From positions 1 to 64,000 of the forward strand of contig CAIWXI010000130.1 in assembly GCA_903916595.1 (NCBI GenBank): a stretch of DNA of 64,000 nt, written 5' to 3'. The notes under the pieces are model-generated. The model was not told where the DNA came from and made no database searches. It was given only the letters and a program-made list of their open reading frames with translations. Position 1 is the first letter of the stretch. Each line of letters starts with the position of its first letter. Below are positions 1 to 9,636 of the stretch, piece after piece. This DNA is from an uncultured Bacteroidales bacterium. GTDB lineage: Bacteria; Bacteroidota; Bacteroidia; Bacteroidales; FEN-979. A program made the position numbers and the translations under genes.

Positions 1-12
1 ACGAGATCTGTT

Positions 13-66
13 GGAGCTTGAATGATCTTAAGGAACGGAGCTTGAACGATCTTACGGAACGGAGCT
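13..66. repeat. 24-nt imperfect tandem repeat
   Basis: ggagcttgaatgatcttaaggaac (13-36) followed by ggagcttgaacgatcttacggaac (37-60), then ggagct. Confidence 0.7.
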
Positions 67-221
67 TTCCACTGCGAACGCCTCAGGAAATTTGCGAATA
101 GAAAACCGAGGGGGAAGACGTAAAAAATGCATGACGCCGGCTGTTTGCCATATGCATTTTAGTCTTCACACGATGGTTTTCAGCAAATTTACGTCAGCGG
201 AGTAGTGGAAAGCTCCGTTCC
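56..221. repeat. Imperfect long inverted repeat (MITE/REP-like palindromic element)
   Basis: Perfect 18-nt terminal inverted repeat ggaacggagctttccact (56-73) / agtggaaagctccgttcc (204-221); internal arms also match (aaatttgc, gaaaacc, gaagac, aaaatgcat) around a 19-nt loop at 133-151. Confidence 0.7.
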
Positions 222-279
222 AAAAAAGTGCGGTGGAACGCCCCGTTCCATGCAAATCAGGGAAACCTCCGTTCCCGTA

Positions 280-2985
280 TCACCCGCACTTCGAATACCC
301 GCAGCTCTTGCACACCAGGCAGCCTTCCTGGTAAACCAAACCGTTGTGATCGCTGCATTTGGGGCAGCTGCCGGCAGCGGCAAGAGTGCCGTCGGGGATA
401 AATTTTTTGAGGGCTCTTTCAACGCCGTTCTTCCAGGTGTTGATTGAATCGACCTCGAAATGGAGCTTCGATATGATGTTGACCACGAATGGCAAAGGCA
501 TTCCATGACGCAAAATACCGGAGATAAGCTTGGCATAATTCCAGTACTCCTTGTTGAACGAACGCGACAGTCCTTCGATCGTGATCTTGTACCCCTGCCG
601 GTCTTCGAACTGGAAGTCGTACCTCGACATCATGCCTTCATGACGCGACTTGACGATCCAGCCTTTGACCACCCACTGTGGAATCCAGAAATCTTCTGCA
701 TGGCCGGTAAACACTTCATACGGGCGGCCGTTGTATAAGCCCACCACGGCAATCCATTTCTCATATTCGTTCTGAAACCGTACAATGTCGGCTTCGAGGC
801 GCTCGGGACGGTGTGGGGCTTTGGTTTCCTGGAACTCAGTCACGTCTTCCTTCTTTTCCTTGCCTTCATTGCTCACCAGGACTCCCGAGCGGGAGCCATC
901 ACGGTACACCGTCATTCCTTTGCAACCCGCTTTCCAGGCCGTTTCATAAATGCTGCTGATCATTTCCTCTTTGGTCCCTGAAGGAACATTCACTGTAACG
1001 CTTATCGAATGATCAACCCATTTCTGAACCGCTCCCTGCATATTCACTTTGGCAACCCAGTCAACGTCGTTGGCAGTAGCCCTCGAGAACGGCGACTTCC
1101 TGATCATCTCCTTCAGCTCCTTTTCCTCCATATGGGAGACCTCGTCAACATTGTAACCCTTGATCTCAAGCCAGGTCACGAACTTATGGTGGAACACATT
1201 GTATTCTTCCCAGGTATCGCCAACCTCGTCGGTGAAGGAGATCGTGACATTCTTGTCGTTGGGATTCACCTTGCGGCGGCGTTTGTACGAAACGGCAAAA
1301 ACAGGTTCCAGTCCGGATGTGGTCTGGGTAAGGATGCTCACCGAACCGGTTGGAGCTATGGTTAGCATAGCCACGTTGCGGCGGCCGTATTCAGTCATGT
1401 CTTCATACACGTCGGGGGCCGATTCTTTCAGCCTCAGTATGAATGGATTGGTTCTCTCCCGGTCAGTATCATAAATCGGGAACGGCCCTCTCTCCCGGGC
1501 CATGGTAACCGACGAACGGTAGGCTTCAATAGCAAGTAACTTATGTACTTCCACCGAAAAATCAGTAGCTTCATTAGAGCCGTAACGGGTTCCCAGAGCT
1601 GCCAGCATATCGCCTTCGGCTGTGATGCCAAAACCGGTCCTGCGGCCCTGAATAGCTTTTTTCTTGATGTTCAGCCACATGGCCCTTTCCCTCGCTTTGA
1701 TATCCTCGGCTTCAGGATCAGCGTCGATCTTGTCGAGGATACGGTCAATTTTCTCGAGTTCCAGGTCAATGATGTCGTCCATCATCCGCTGTGCCTTGTG
1801 AACATGATTGATGAACAGTTCAGAGTTAAAACTGGCTTCGGGTGTGAACGGCAGATCTACATAATTATATAAGTTGATCGCCAGCAGCCGGCAACTGTCG
1901 TAGGTACACAGAGGGATCTCACCGCATGGATTGGTGCTAACCGTCTTGAACCCAAGGTCGGCATAACAGTCGGGTATCGACTCCCGGATGATGGTATCCC
2001 AGAATAATATCCCGGGCTCGGCCGATTTCCAGGCGTTGTGTACAATCTTTGACCAGAGGTCGCGGGCGTGGATCTTGCGCACTACCTTGGGGTTCTTGGA
2101 TTCCACAGGGAACTGCTGGGTAAACTCAGCGTCGTCAATCACAGCCTGCATAAAATCGTCGGTGATCTTGACCGAGATGTTCGCCCCGGTCACTTTTCCG
2201 GTTTCCAGCTTGGCATCGATAAAATGTTCCGCGTCGGGATGCTTGATCGAAATACTGAGCATCAGAGCGCCGCGCCGGCCTTCCTGAGCCACTTCACGGG
2301 TAGAGTTGGAGTAACGTTCCATAAACGGAACAATACCCGTGGAGGTAAGCGCCGAGTTTTTTACGATGGAATTTTTAGGGCGGATGTGTGAGAGGTCATG
2401 CCCCACTCCTCCCCTTCGTTTCATCAGCTGAACCTGCTCCTCATCAACTTTCATGATGCCGCCGTAACTGTCGCTCTGACCGTCGTTCCCGATCACAAAA
2501 CAGTTCGAAAGAGAACCGATCTGGTAATTATTGCCTATCCCGGCCATCGGGCTCCCCTGGGGAACGATGTACTTAAAATCCATGATGAGATCGAAAATCT
2601 CCTGCTCTCCCATGGGACTGGGATATTTCTTTTCTATCCTCGCGAGCTCCCGTGCAATACGCCTGTGCATATCGTCGGGGGTGAGTTCCAACAGCTGACT
2701 GTCGGAATTCTTTAACGCGTATTTGTTTACCCAGACGTTCGCCGCCAGGCTGTCGCCATGAAAATACACTGTCGATTTTTCTATCGCCTCGTGATGGGTA
2801 TATTTTTTCGGATGGTCTGATGTCTTCACCTCCGATTCCTCCTTTTTCTTTTCTTCTGTTTTGGGTTTCATCTCCAAATCATCTTGTGAAATCTTAGGCC
2901 GGATACGTTTTGCCAGTACATCGGTATAGTGCGAAGCTTTGTGATCCTGGTCTGATTTGACGATGGGGGTAATTTCCATGCTCAA
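280..2985 (-). CDS. nrdJ: Adenosylcobalamin-dependent (class II) ribonucleoside-diphosphate reductase
   Basis: 901 aa; NCFVIGN, STNPCGEIPL and APTGSVSILTQTTSGLEPVF motifs; C-terminal CPKC...CKSCGYSKCG zinc-ribbon/redox tail. Confidence 0.93.
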   Translation of the reverse strand: MSMEITPIVKSDQDHKASHYTDVLAKRIRPKISQDDLEMKPKTEEKKKEESEVKTSDHPKKYTHHEAIEKSTVYFHGDSLAANVWVNKYALKNSDSQLLELTPDDMHRRIARELARIEKKYPSPMGEQEIFDLIMDFKYIVPQGSPMAGIGNNYQIGSLSNCFVIGNDGQSDSYGGIMKVDEEQVQLMKRRGGVGHDLSHIRPKNSIVKNSALTSTGIVPFMERYSNSTREVAQEGRRGALMLSISIKHPDAEHFIDAKLETGKVTGANISVKITDDFMQAVIDDAEFTQQFPVESKNPKVVRKIHARDLWSKIVHNAWKSAEPGILFWDTIIRESIPDCYADLGFKTVSTNPCGEIPLCTYDSCRLLAINLYNYVDLPFTPEASFNSELFINHVHKAQRMMDDIIDLELEKIDRILDKIDADPEAEDIKARERAMWLNIKKKAIQGRRTGFGITAEGDMLAALGTRYGSNEATDFSVEVHKLLAIEAYRSSVTMARERGPFPIYDTDRERTNPFILRLKESAPDVYEDMTEYGRRNVAMLTIAPTGSVSILTQTTSGLEPVFAVSYKRRRKVNPNDKNVTISFTDEVGDTWEEYNVFHHKFVTWLEIKGYNVDEVSHMEEKELKEMIRKSPFSRATANDVDWVAKVNMQGAVQKWVDHSISVTVNVPSGTKEEMISSIYETAWKAGCKGMTVYRDGSRSGVLVSNEGKEKKEDVTEFQETKAPHRPERLEADIVRFQNEYEKWIAVVGLYNGRPYEVFTGHAEDFWIPQWVVKGWIVKSRHEGMMSRYDFQFEDRQGYKITIEGLSRSFNKEYWNYAKLISGILRHGMPLPFVVNIISKLHFEVDSINTWKNGVERALKKFIPDGTLAAAGSCPKCSDHNGLVYQEGCLVCKSCGYSKCG

Positions 2986-3186
2986 ACAGGTTTAAATTAT
3001 TAATTTTATTTTACAATTATTTGACTCCTTGGAAGATAAATCTTTTGATAGGGCCGCTTTTTCGATGAGGCAATATACAACGAAGAATGAGTACCCCTGA
3101 ATATAGTTATTAACAGAAAACGGAAGATGATTGTTAAAATGCTGAAAGCAACACGATTAGAATCTGATAATTCGTAATATATTGAT

Positions 3187-3630
3187 TTATAATTTGTTAC
3201 TCTGCCATAATATTTTTTTTCCGAATCCAAGGCGGTTATCGGTCATTTTTAGGATGTTAGGTTCAAGACCCCAAAGGTGGAGTTTAGCCAGCCGGGCCAC
3301 GGGGAAGGCTTTAAGGTATGCCGACTTAGCTGTTTTCAGCTCATTTCCGCTAAGCTCTTTCATCAAACCCGCGAACTGTATACCTCTGATCTTACCGGTC
3401 ATCCTGGTCTCGAGAGCGATCGCCCCCGCGGCATAATAATTACCCGTTTCAACCACATCAGTCACGTGTTTTGTATCATGGCCCGATGTAAACACGAACA
3501 TATTCTGGTCTTCCAGGTACACATAATAACAGGTTGCGCACCAGGGGCGGTTATCGCGGCTCACCGCCAGCGTGAATATATGGTGTTCGCGAATAAACGT
3601 GAGTACACGGGTCTCAATAGCTTGTTCCAT
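3187..3630 (-). CDS. Pyridoxamine 5'-phosphate oxidase-related (PPOX, UPF0306-like) protein
   Basis: 147 aa; N-terminal FTLAVSRDNRPWCATCYYVY...MFVFTSGHDTKHV pattern of flavin-binding split-barrel proteins. Confidence 0.7.
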   Translation of the reverse strand: MEQAIETRVLTFIREHHIFTLAVSRDNRPWCATCYYVYLEDQNMFVFTSGHDTKHVTDVVETGNYYAAGAIALETRMTGKIRGIQFAGLMKELSGNELKTAKSAYLKAFPVARLAKLHLWGLEPNILKMTDNRLGFGKKILWQSNKL

Positions 3631-6600
3631 CAGAAGTCCAGACTAAGTGAAAAATAAAATACCGGGGCCAGGATGCGGCCGTCTTCAACCCCCCAGGCCA
3701 GGTCACCCCTCAGGAAGTAGCCCAGAAGCCTGGAGCGCAGGCCAAATCCGAAGCCTTCAACCAGGGGATCCTTAACCGATTCAACCTTAATAAACAAAGG
3801 CTTACGGTAAATGTAGCGGTTGAATAACTGGTTATCAGACGACCATGGAGAAGTCCCCGTCCAGGCTGTCCCCACATCTCCAAAAGCCACGATCTGGAAG
3901 TTATTCAGAAAATCGGAGCGTATAGGGCGGTTGAAAAAATACCGGAACACAGGCAACCTGAGCTCGCTATTGAAAACGAAAAAGCTGTTGCCGTTGCGTA
4001 TATTCTGGTCGAACCCTCTCATATTGGTTCCCAGGGTCTGGAATACATAATTCTGGTCCTGGGCCACCGGGGTACCGCTGTTGAAACGCGGGAACAGCCA
4101 GTTATCGACTCCACCCAGGTAATAAACCAGCTTTCCGCTGCCAAAGGAAGTACTGGCCGCGAAACGGTTCGCCCAGATCAGTGCCCTGTGTATCTTCTGG
4201 TAATTGCGGATGTCGAATCCCAGCACGAAACATTCGGTATTACCGGCCATGGCCAGATGATAGGCTTCACCGAAAAACTTATAACGGGTTCCCTGGTACA
4301 GGTTCAGCCCGAGGCTGCGTGTATTGTCGTAGGTAAGCTCTCCCTTCAGACTGATCCAAAGCCTGTTTATGTCGGGTATTGCAAGGTTGTAGGGGTCGGT
4401 CGAAAGGTACACGGCCCGGTCGTAACGTACCGTGGCAGTGCCTTTGATGTTCAGAACGGGATTGAACGGATACGTAAGCACGTAATAAAGCTCATTGATA
4501 CGGTGGCGAACGATGGAATAATCGGAAGCTTCTTCCATGCTCTGCCTGTGAAATATGATCTGGTGATCGAGTCGTTTCTTAAAAATGGAGTAGGAGAGCA
4601 TGTACTCGTTGTTGACCAGGTTAAAGTTCAGCCTCACCCCCCCCGTGATCCTGTGGTCTTCCATCAGGTCGGTGACCCCGACCATAAACAGGGCATTGAA
4701 CCCGGGGTTAATATATATAGGAGAGCCGGAGTTGGAGAAAGGCTGGTAGGCCCAGTTCAGGTAGGTAAAATCGATCTGGGTAACCATCTGGTCTATAGAA
4801 TATTCCACATTATAATTCAGCTGCTTTGCATATTTGTATTTATTCAGCGTGTCTTTTTTGGGGACGGCCTGCAGCCCCGAAACCTCTTTTTTCAGGGTGT
4901 CTGAATTAGCAAGCGCTATGGTCTGAAGCTGCTGAAGGCTTAAGGAGTCGGCTCCGCCGGATTTCTTTTGGGGTTGAGCCTTCACTTTCACGGTAGAGAA
5001 CCGCGAACGAACGGGAGCTGCTGGCGCCGATGGCTGAAGCAGCTTCATGATGGTGTCATCGAGAGTGGGTTTGGCCTTGAGGACAATGACTTTGACGGTA
5101 TCCTTTATTCTGAAAAATGCCGGCTGAAGGCTAAGCGGTTCCATGAATTGTGGCTTCAGCATCTCGCGTACATACATCTTATAGTTCTGATTGCGGAAGA
5201 CCACTTCGCCGTATCTGCCCCCGGAGCCGGAGACATCGTTTTCGAGGATATTCATCGAATAATTGGTCACGGGATAAGATGTTGAGAAATACCGGAAATG
5301 CGTGGTAGTGTCGATAAAAGATACGGCGCTGTCGTATCGGGCCAGGAAGCGGTTATACACCCCGTTCTGGTTGCTGAGGTAGGTATAATAGTTTCCCATA
5401 TAGGCCGATGGCTGAATCTCATCCACATCAGGGGTTCTGGTGATCCTCTGCATCAGGGGTGAATGGCCTTTGTAATCCAGCACGAAAATGTCGTTATTGT
5501 AGGTTATCTTGTTAATATCTATAGCAGGATTAAACCTTATGGTATCGCTTTTACGGTTGGAGGCGAAGATGATCCGGGAGGACCCGTTGACAAACCTGGG
5601 GTTCAGGTCATTGTATATGTCTTTGGTGAGCTGTTCATTCGATCCGGAAGCGATGTTATAGACGAAGATATCAGACTGCCCTTTCTGGACTGCCGACAGC
5701 AGCAGCAGACCGCCATCGCCCGAATACGACATGTCGAGCACCTTGTCGAACTGATAAAGTACGATAAACTCCCGTGACTTATCCGCCGTGTTATAAAAAT
5801 AAAGATAATCCTCCCCCTTCTTTTCGGTGAGTATGGCCAGGATTTTGCCGTTGGGATGCCAGGCAAGAACAGGATAGCTGAAGTCGGGTTTTTCGGCCAG
5901 GCGGTATCCACCCCGGTATATCCTTTTCGTTTTTCCGGTCTCCAGGTTAAGCAGGAAAATCTTGTAAATGCCCAGGTTCCAGGTACAGTACGCGGCCGTA
6001 TTGCCGTCGGGACTGATCCTGAGCTGGCGGAACACCCTGTCGGGTTTGTTCTTTTTATTTAACGGATCTCCGGGAGGGTTCTCCCTCTGGGCCAGTTGCC
6101 GCGAATAGAGTTCTTTATAATATCTGAGCCAGTTCTCAACCACCGTGTTGTAGGGTACGCCGAGCACATTCTGGAAGCCTTTCTCGATGCTTCGCGTAAG
6201 CCGGGTCATATAGACTATGTTCGGGATAGCGGCATCGCCGAACGTGCGGGCAATATACTGCCATATAGAATGCCCTGCATAGGCGGCATCCAGGCCGGTA
6301 AGGCTGTTGATCTTTGCCGGTTTTTTGTTCAGCACCGCATCCATCACGGCATTGTCGAGATACGAATCCCATGGTTTGGAAATAAACGAGATCAGTCCGT
6401 TCATGTACCAGTCGGGCATCGTGAACAAGGCATTGTTCTTGATCTGAGCGCCAATGCCTGTACCGTACATCATCTGGTTCAGAAGCACCTGGGTGATGCC
6501 GGCCCTGATCTGCTGGTCGAAATGGCTGTAGTCGCCGTCGAAATAAATCAGAACCTTGCCCCCAATGATCCGGGTGACCCCGCCGGTATTGTAAGAGTCC

Positions 6601-6968
6601 CATTCACCATAAATCCCGATGTTGCTCTGCTTCAGATCGCTGAGGTTGTTAAAAATGATGAACTGGATCTTTTGCTCCAGCACCGATTCCAGCCCAAGCT
6701 CTATCTCCTTGATGTGCTTGTCGGAATACTCTGCACAGTACTGAGCCAGTTCTTTTCCGTTCAGATAGTAATAGGTGTCGAACTTCCCGAATTTAAAATA
6801 CAGCCAGAGAAAATCATTGTACTGAACCCTTGATTTGCCAAAGTTAAGCTGTGAGCCACTGTAGAACTGACCGAAGGAAGAGAAGCTTGTAAAAATAAAC
6901 AGGATAAAACCGGCACGCAACATGAGTCGCCATGATAATCCCTCACGAGTTGCATTAGCAGCCGGCAT
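3630..6968 (-). CDS. TolB-like beta-propeller plus outer-membrane beta-barrel (surface antigen) protein
   Basis: 1112 aa; signal peptide; propeller repeats (RQLRISPDGNTAAYCTWN, LAWHPNGKILAILTEKKG); barrel-like C-terminus ending FYFSLSLDF. Confidence 0.75.
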   Translation of the reverse strand: MPAANATREGLSWRLMLRAGFILFIFTSFSSFGQFYSGSQLNFGKSRVQYNDFLWLYFKFGKFDTYYYLNGKELAQYCAEYSDKHIKEIELGLESVLEQKIQFIIFNNLSDLKQSNIGIYGEWDSYNTGGVTRIIGGKVLIYFDGDYSHFDQQIRAGITQVLLNQMMYGTGIGAQIKNNALFTMPDWYMNGLISFISKPWDSYLDNAVMDAVLNKKPAKINSLTGLDAAYAGHSIWQYIARTFGDAAIPNIVYMTRLTRSIEKGFQNVLGVPYNTVVENWLRYYKELYSRQLAQRENPPGDPLNKKNKPDRVFRQLRISPDGNTAAYCTWNLGIYKIFLLNLETGKTKRIYRGGYRLAEKPDFSYPVLAWHPNGKILAILTEKKGEDYLYFYNTADKSREFIVLYQFDKVLDMSYSGDGGLLLLSAVQKGQSDIFVYNIASGSNEQLTKDIYNDLNPRFVNGSSRIIFASNRKSDTIRFNPAIDINKITYNNDIFVLDYKGHSPLMQRITRTPDVDEIQPSAYMGNYYTYLSNQNGVYNRFLARYDSAVSFIDTTTHFRYFSTSYPVTNYSMNILENDVSGSGGRYGEVVFRNQNYKMYVREMLKPQFMEPLSLQPAFFRIKDTVKVIVLKAKPTLDDTIMKLLQPSAPAAPVRSRFSTVKVKAQPQKKSGGADSLSLQQLQTIALANSDTLKKEVSGLQAVPKKDTLNKYKYAKQLNYNVEYSIDQMVTQIDFTYLNWAYQPFSNSGSPIYINPGFNALFMVGVTDLMEDHRITGGVRLNFNLVNNEYMLSYSIFKKRLDHQIIFHRQSMEEASDYSIVRHRINELYYVLTYPFNPVLNIKGTATVRYDRAVYLSTDPYNLAIPDINRLWISLKGELTYDNTRSLGLNLYQGTRYKFFGEAYHLAMAGNTECFVLGFDIRNYQKIHRALIWANRFAASTSFGSGKLVYYLGGVDNWLFPRFNSGTPVAQDQNYVFQTLGTNMRGFDQNIRNGNSFFVFNSELRLPVFRYFFNRPIRSDFLNNFQIVAFGDVGTAWTGTSPWSSDNQLFNRYIYRKPLFIKVESVKDPLVEGFGFGLRSRLLGYFLRGDLAWGVEDGRILAPVFYFSLSLDF

Positions 6969-7044
6969 AGTATTTGATCGGAAATTTAATCGGGTGGCTA
7001 AGGTACAATTATTTTTCTTGCAGGGGGTAGTGGCTGCTATTTCC

Positions 7045-7052
7045 TATCTTTG
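7045..7052 (+). promoter_or_regulatory. Bacteroidetes-type -7 box (TATCTTTG)
   Basis: TAnnTTTG match 19 nt upstream of the MBL hydrolase start. Confidence 0.45.
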
Positions 7053-7070
7053 CCGTGGATTTGATACACT

Positions 7071-7709
7071 ATGGTACATATAGAACTTTTTACTTTTAAC
7101 TCATTTATGGTCAACACGTACGTGCTGTACGACGAGACCGGGGAAGCGGTGATTGTTGATGCCGCCTGCTATGAACCCTTTGAAAAGCAGGGTTTGTCTG
7201 ATTTCATTGCAGATGCCGGGCTCAAGGTAGTGCGTAACATTTACACGCATTGTCATATTGATCATATACTTGGCACCGGGTATGTATTTCAGAAATACGG
7301 AGTGCGTCCCGAATACCACAAGGCAGGGATTCCTTTTTTCGACCAGGCAAAAGATATCGGCTTCAATTTCGGTTATACCCTCGATGAGTTCCCCGAGACT
7401 TTGGGCTATTTTGAGGACGGCGACCAGATCCGCTTCGGGATGTGTGCTTTGCAGGTGTTATATACTCCCGGCCATGCCGATGGCAGCGTATGTTTTTATC
7501 ATCCCGATGATGGTTTTGTAATCACCGGCGACGTGTTGTTCAAAGACACTATCGGCCGTACCGACCTGCCCACGGGTGACTTCGAAATACTGAGAGAAAA
7601 TATCATAACGAAACTCTTCACCCTGCCCGACGATACTATTGTTTATCCAGGGCACGGGCCAGCCACCACGATTGGTTATGAGAAAGAGAATAATGAGTTT
7701 ATTAAGTAG
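7071..7709 (+). CDS. MBL-fold metallo-hydrolase (glyoxalase II-like)
   Basis: THCHIDHILGTGYVF, TPGHADGSVCFY and GDVLFKDTIGRTDLP motifs. Confidence 0.9.
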   Translation: MVHIELFTFNSFMVNTYVLYDETGEAVIVDAACYEPFEKQGLSDFIADAGLKVVRNIYTHCHIDHILGTGYVFQKYGVRPEYHKAGIPFFDQAKDIGFNFGYTLDEFPETLGYFEDGDQIRFGMCALQVLYTPGHADGSVCFYHPDDGFVITGDVLFKDTIGRTDLPTGDFEILRENIITKLFTLPDDTIVYPGHGPATTIGYEKENNEFIK

Positions 7710-8673
7710 CGAAATAGCGAAGATTCTCATCATCCGTCTGTCTTCCATCGGCGACATCGTCCTGACCACGCCGGTGGTGCGTTGTATCAAACAGCAGCTG
7801 CCGGGAGCCGCGGTTCATTTTCTGACCAAGAAACAGTTTGAGCCGGTACTGAAGGCTAATCCGTATATCGATAAACTCTGGCTTTATGACGGCAATTTCG
7901 GCGGGCTTCTGCCTCAGCTCAGAGCCGGACATTACGATTTTATCGTTGACCTTCACGGAAACTTTCGGTCGGCTTACGTGAAACTCATGCTGGGCAGGCC
8001 TTACGGGAATTTCAACAAGCTGAATCTCAGGAAATGGCTGATGGTGAATTTCAAATGGAATTTACTTCCCGACGTTCATATTGTTGACCGGTATTTCAAG
8101 GCTGTTCAGAAGCCTGGTGTGAAGAATGACGGCCGTGGTCTTGATTATTTTATTTCTTCGGCGGATGAGGTGGTACCACCTTTTCCTGAGTTTATCGCTG
8201 TGGTTGTTGGCGGAAAACATAACACCAAAATCTTTCCGGCTTCAAGGGTAGCACAAGTGATCGGCAAACTAAGCAAGCCTGTGATACTGCTTGGTGGCAG
8301 GGAAGACAGGGCCAGGGGCGAAGAGATCCTTGGCCTGATCTCAAAACCCGCCTTTAATGCATGCGGCATGTATAGCCTGAACCAGTCGGCATCACTGCTG
8401 AGGCAGTCATCCGCCGTGCTTACAAATGATACCGGACTAATGCATATTGCTGCTGCTTATGGCAAAAAAATTGTCTCGGTATGGGGAAACACGATTCCGG
8501 CTTTCGGCATGTATCCATACCTGCCCGGGGGCTCAACGGCTTCATGCCTGGCTGAAGTTGCCGGGCTTTCGTGCCGTCCCTGCAGCAAGATCGGGTTCAG
8601 CGAATGTCCCAGAAAGCATTTCCGCTGTATGACTGATATTTCGGTGGATGATATCGCCCGTATCCTTGAGTAA
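7693..8673 (+). CDS. Glycosyltransferase family 9 (heptosyltransferase-like)
   Basis: ILIIRLSSIGDIVLTTPVVRCIKQ N-terminus; NDTGLMHIAAAYGKKIVSVWGNT motif; start chosen at MSLLSSEIAK (7693), overlapping the upstream stop. Confidence 0.9.
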   Translation: MSLLSSEIAKILIIRLSSIGDIVLTTPVVRCIKQQLPGAAVHFLTKKQFEPVLKANPYIDKLWLYDGNFGGLLPQLRAGHYDFIVDLHGNFRSAYVKLMLGRPYGNFNKLNLRKWLMVNFKWNLLPDVHIVDRYFKAVQKPGVKNDGRGLDYFISSADEVVPPFPEFIAVVVGGKHNTKIFPASRVAQVIGKLSKPVILLGGREDRARGEEILGLISKPAFNACGMYSLNQSASLLRQSSAVLTNDTGLMHIAAAYGKKIVSVWGNTIPAFGMYPYLPGGSTASCLAEVAGLSCRPCSKIGFSECPRKHFRCMTDISVDDIARILE

Positions 8674-9448
8674 TCCCGTGTTTACCGATACCCATGCGCA
8701 CCTCTACCTTGAGGAGTTTGATGCCGACAGGGATCAGGTGGTTAGCCGTGCCCTGGACGCAGGGGTAAAGTACATTTTTCTGCCGAATATCGATTCTGGT
8801 TCTATAGAGCCGATGCAAGATGCAGGTCGCAGGTGGCCGGCGGTATGTTTCACCATGATGGGGCTGCATCCTACTTCGGTTCGTTTGAATTACCGCGATG
8901 AACTTGAGGTTGTAAAGAAGTACCTGTGCGATCGGGCTTTGCGCTTTTACGCGGTGGGCGAGATTGGGATCGACCTGTACTGGGACAAAACATTTGAGAA
9001 AGAACAAAAGGAAGCGTTTAATGTTCAGCTTGACCTGGCGCTGGAGTATGAGCTCCCTGTCGCGATCCACACAAGGAACTCGATGGAAGTTACACTTGAA
9101 ATTATGGAAGCCAGGAAGGATAAGGGCTTAAGAGGTGTGTTTCATTGTTTCAGCGGAGATGTAGCTCAGGCTCAAAGGGCTGTTGCTATCGGATTTTACC
9201 TTGGAATCGGCGGGGTGGTTACATACAAAAAATCGGGTCTTGCCGATGTGGTTGCGGCTATGCCTCTGGAATCTTTGCTTTTAGAAACCGATGCGCCATT
9301 TCTGCCGCCTGCACCCCATCGGGGGCAACGCAATGAATCGTCGTATATTCCGTTAATAGCTCAGAAGATCGCTGAAATAAAAGGAGTGACTTTGGAAGCA
9401 GTAGCGGAAGTCACGACCAGGAATGCGCTGAGAATGTTTGGAATCTGA
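8648..9448 (+). CDS. TatD family metal-dependent hydrolase
   Basis: FTDTHAHLYLEEFD, GEIGIDLYWD, HCFSGD and LLLETDAPFLPP motifs. Confidence 0.94.
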   Translation: MISPVSLSNPVFTDTHAHLYLEEFDADRDQVVSRALDAGVKYIFLPNIDSGSIEPMQDAGRRWPAVCFTMMGLHPTSVRLNYRDELEVVKKYLCDRALRFYAVGEIGIDLYWDKTFEKEQKEAFNVQLDLALEYELPVAIHTRNSMEVTLEIMEARKDKGLRGVFHCFSGDVAQAQRAVAIGFYLGIGGVVTYKKSGLADVVAAMPLESLLLETDAPFLPPAPHRGQRNESSYIPLIAQKIAEIKGVTLEAVAEVTTRNALRMFGI

Positions 9449-9502
9449 TGGCAGATGTACGATGTGCGATGTACGATGTACGATGTACGATGTACGATGT
9501 AC
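9447..9502. repeat. 7-nt tandem array, unit GATGTAC (about 8 units)
   Basis: gatggca gatgtac gatgtgc then gatgtac x5; begins at the TatD stop codon. Confidence 0.95.
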
Positions 9503-9506
9503 GATT

Positions 9507-9626
9507 TTCACCATTTCACCATTTCACCATTTCACCATTTCACCATTTCGCCATTTCACCATTTCACCATTTCACCATTTCACCATTTCACCATTTCACC
9601 ATTTCACCATTTCACCATTTCACCAT
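9507..9626. repeat. 8-nt tandem array, unit TTCACCAT (15 units)
   Basis: 120 nt of ttcaccat with one ttcgccat variant (9547-9554); ends 10 nt before the asparaginase ATG. Confidence 0.97.
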
Positions 9627-9636
9627 TTAATTCTGT

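Noticed and set aside
2986-3186. Cobalamin riboswitch upstream of the B12-dependent reductase
   Set aside because: The upstream region is short and AT-rich and I could not see a B12-box or the expected stems.
3006-3230. 74-aa minus-strand ORF upstream of nrdJ
   Set aside because: Overlaps the PPOX gene, is AT-rich and lacks recognisable features.
4188-4904. 238-aa plus-strand ORF
   Set aside because: Shadow ORF antisense to the 1112-aa outer-membrane protein; no recognisable domain.
6096-6833. 245-aa plus-strand ORF
   Set aside because: Shadow ORF antisense to the same 1112-aa gene.
9507-9626. Possible CRISPR array
   Set aside because: 8-nt direct repeats with no spacers and no cas genes; it is a simple tandem repeat.
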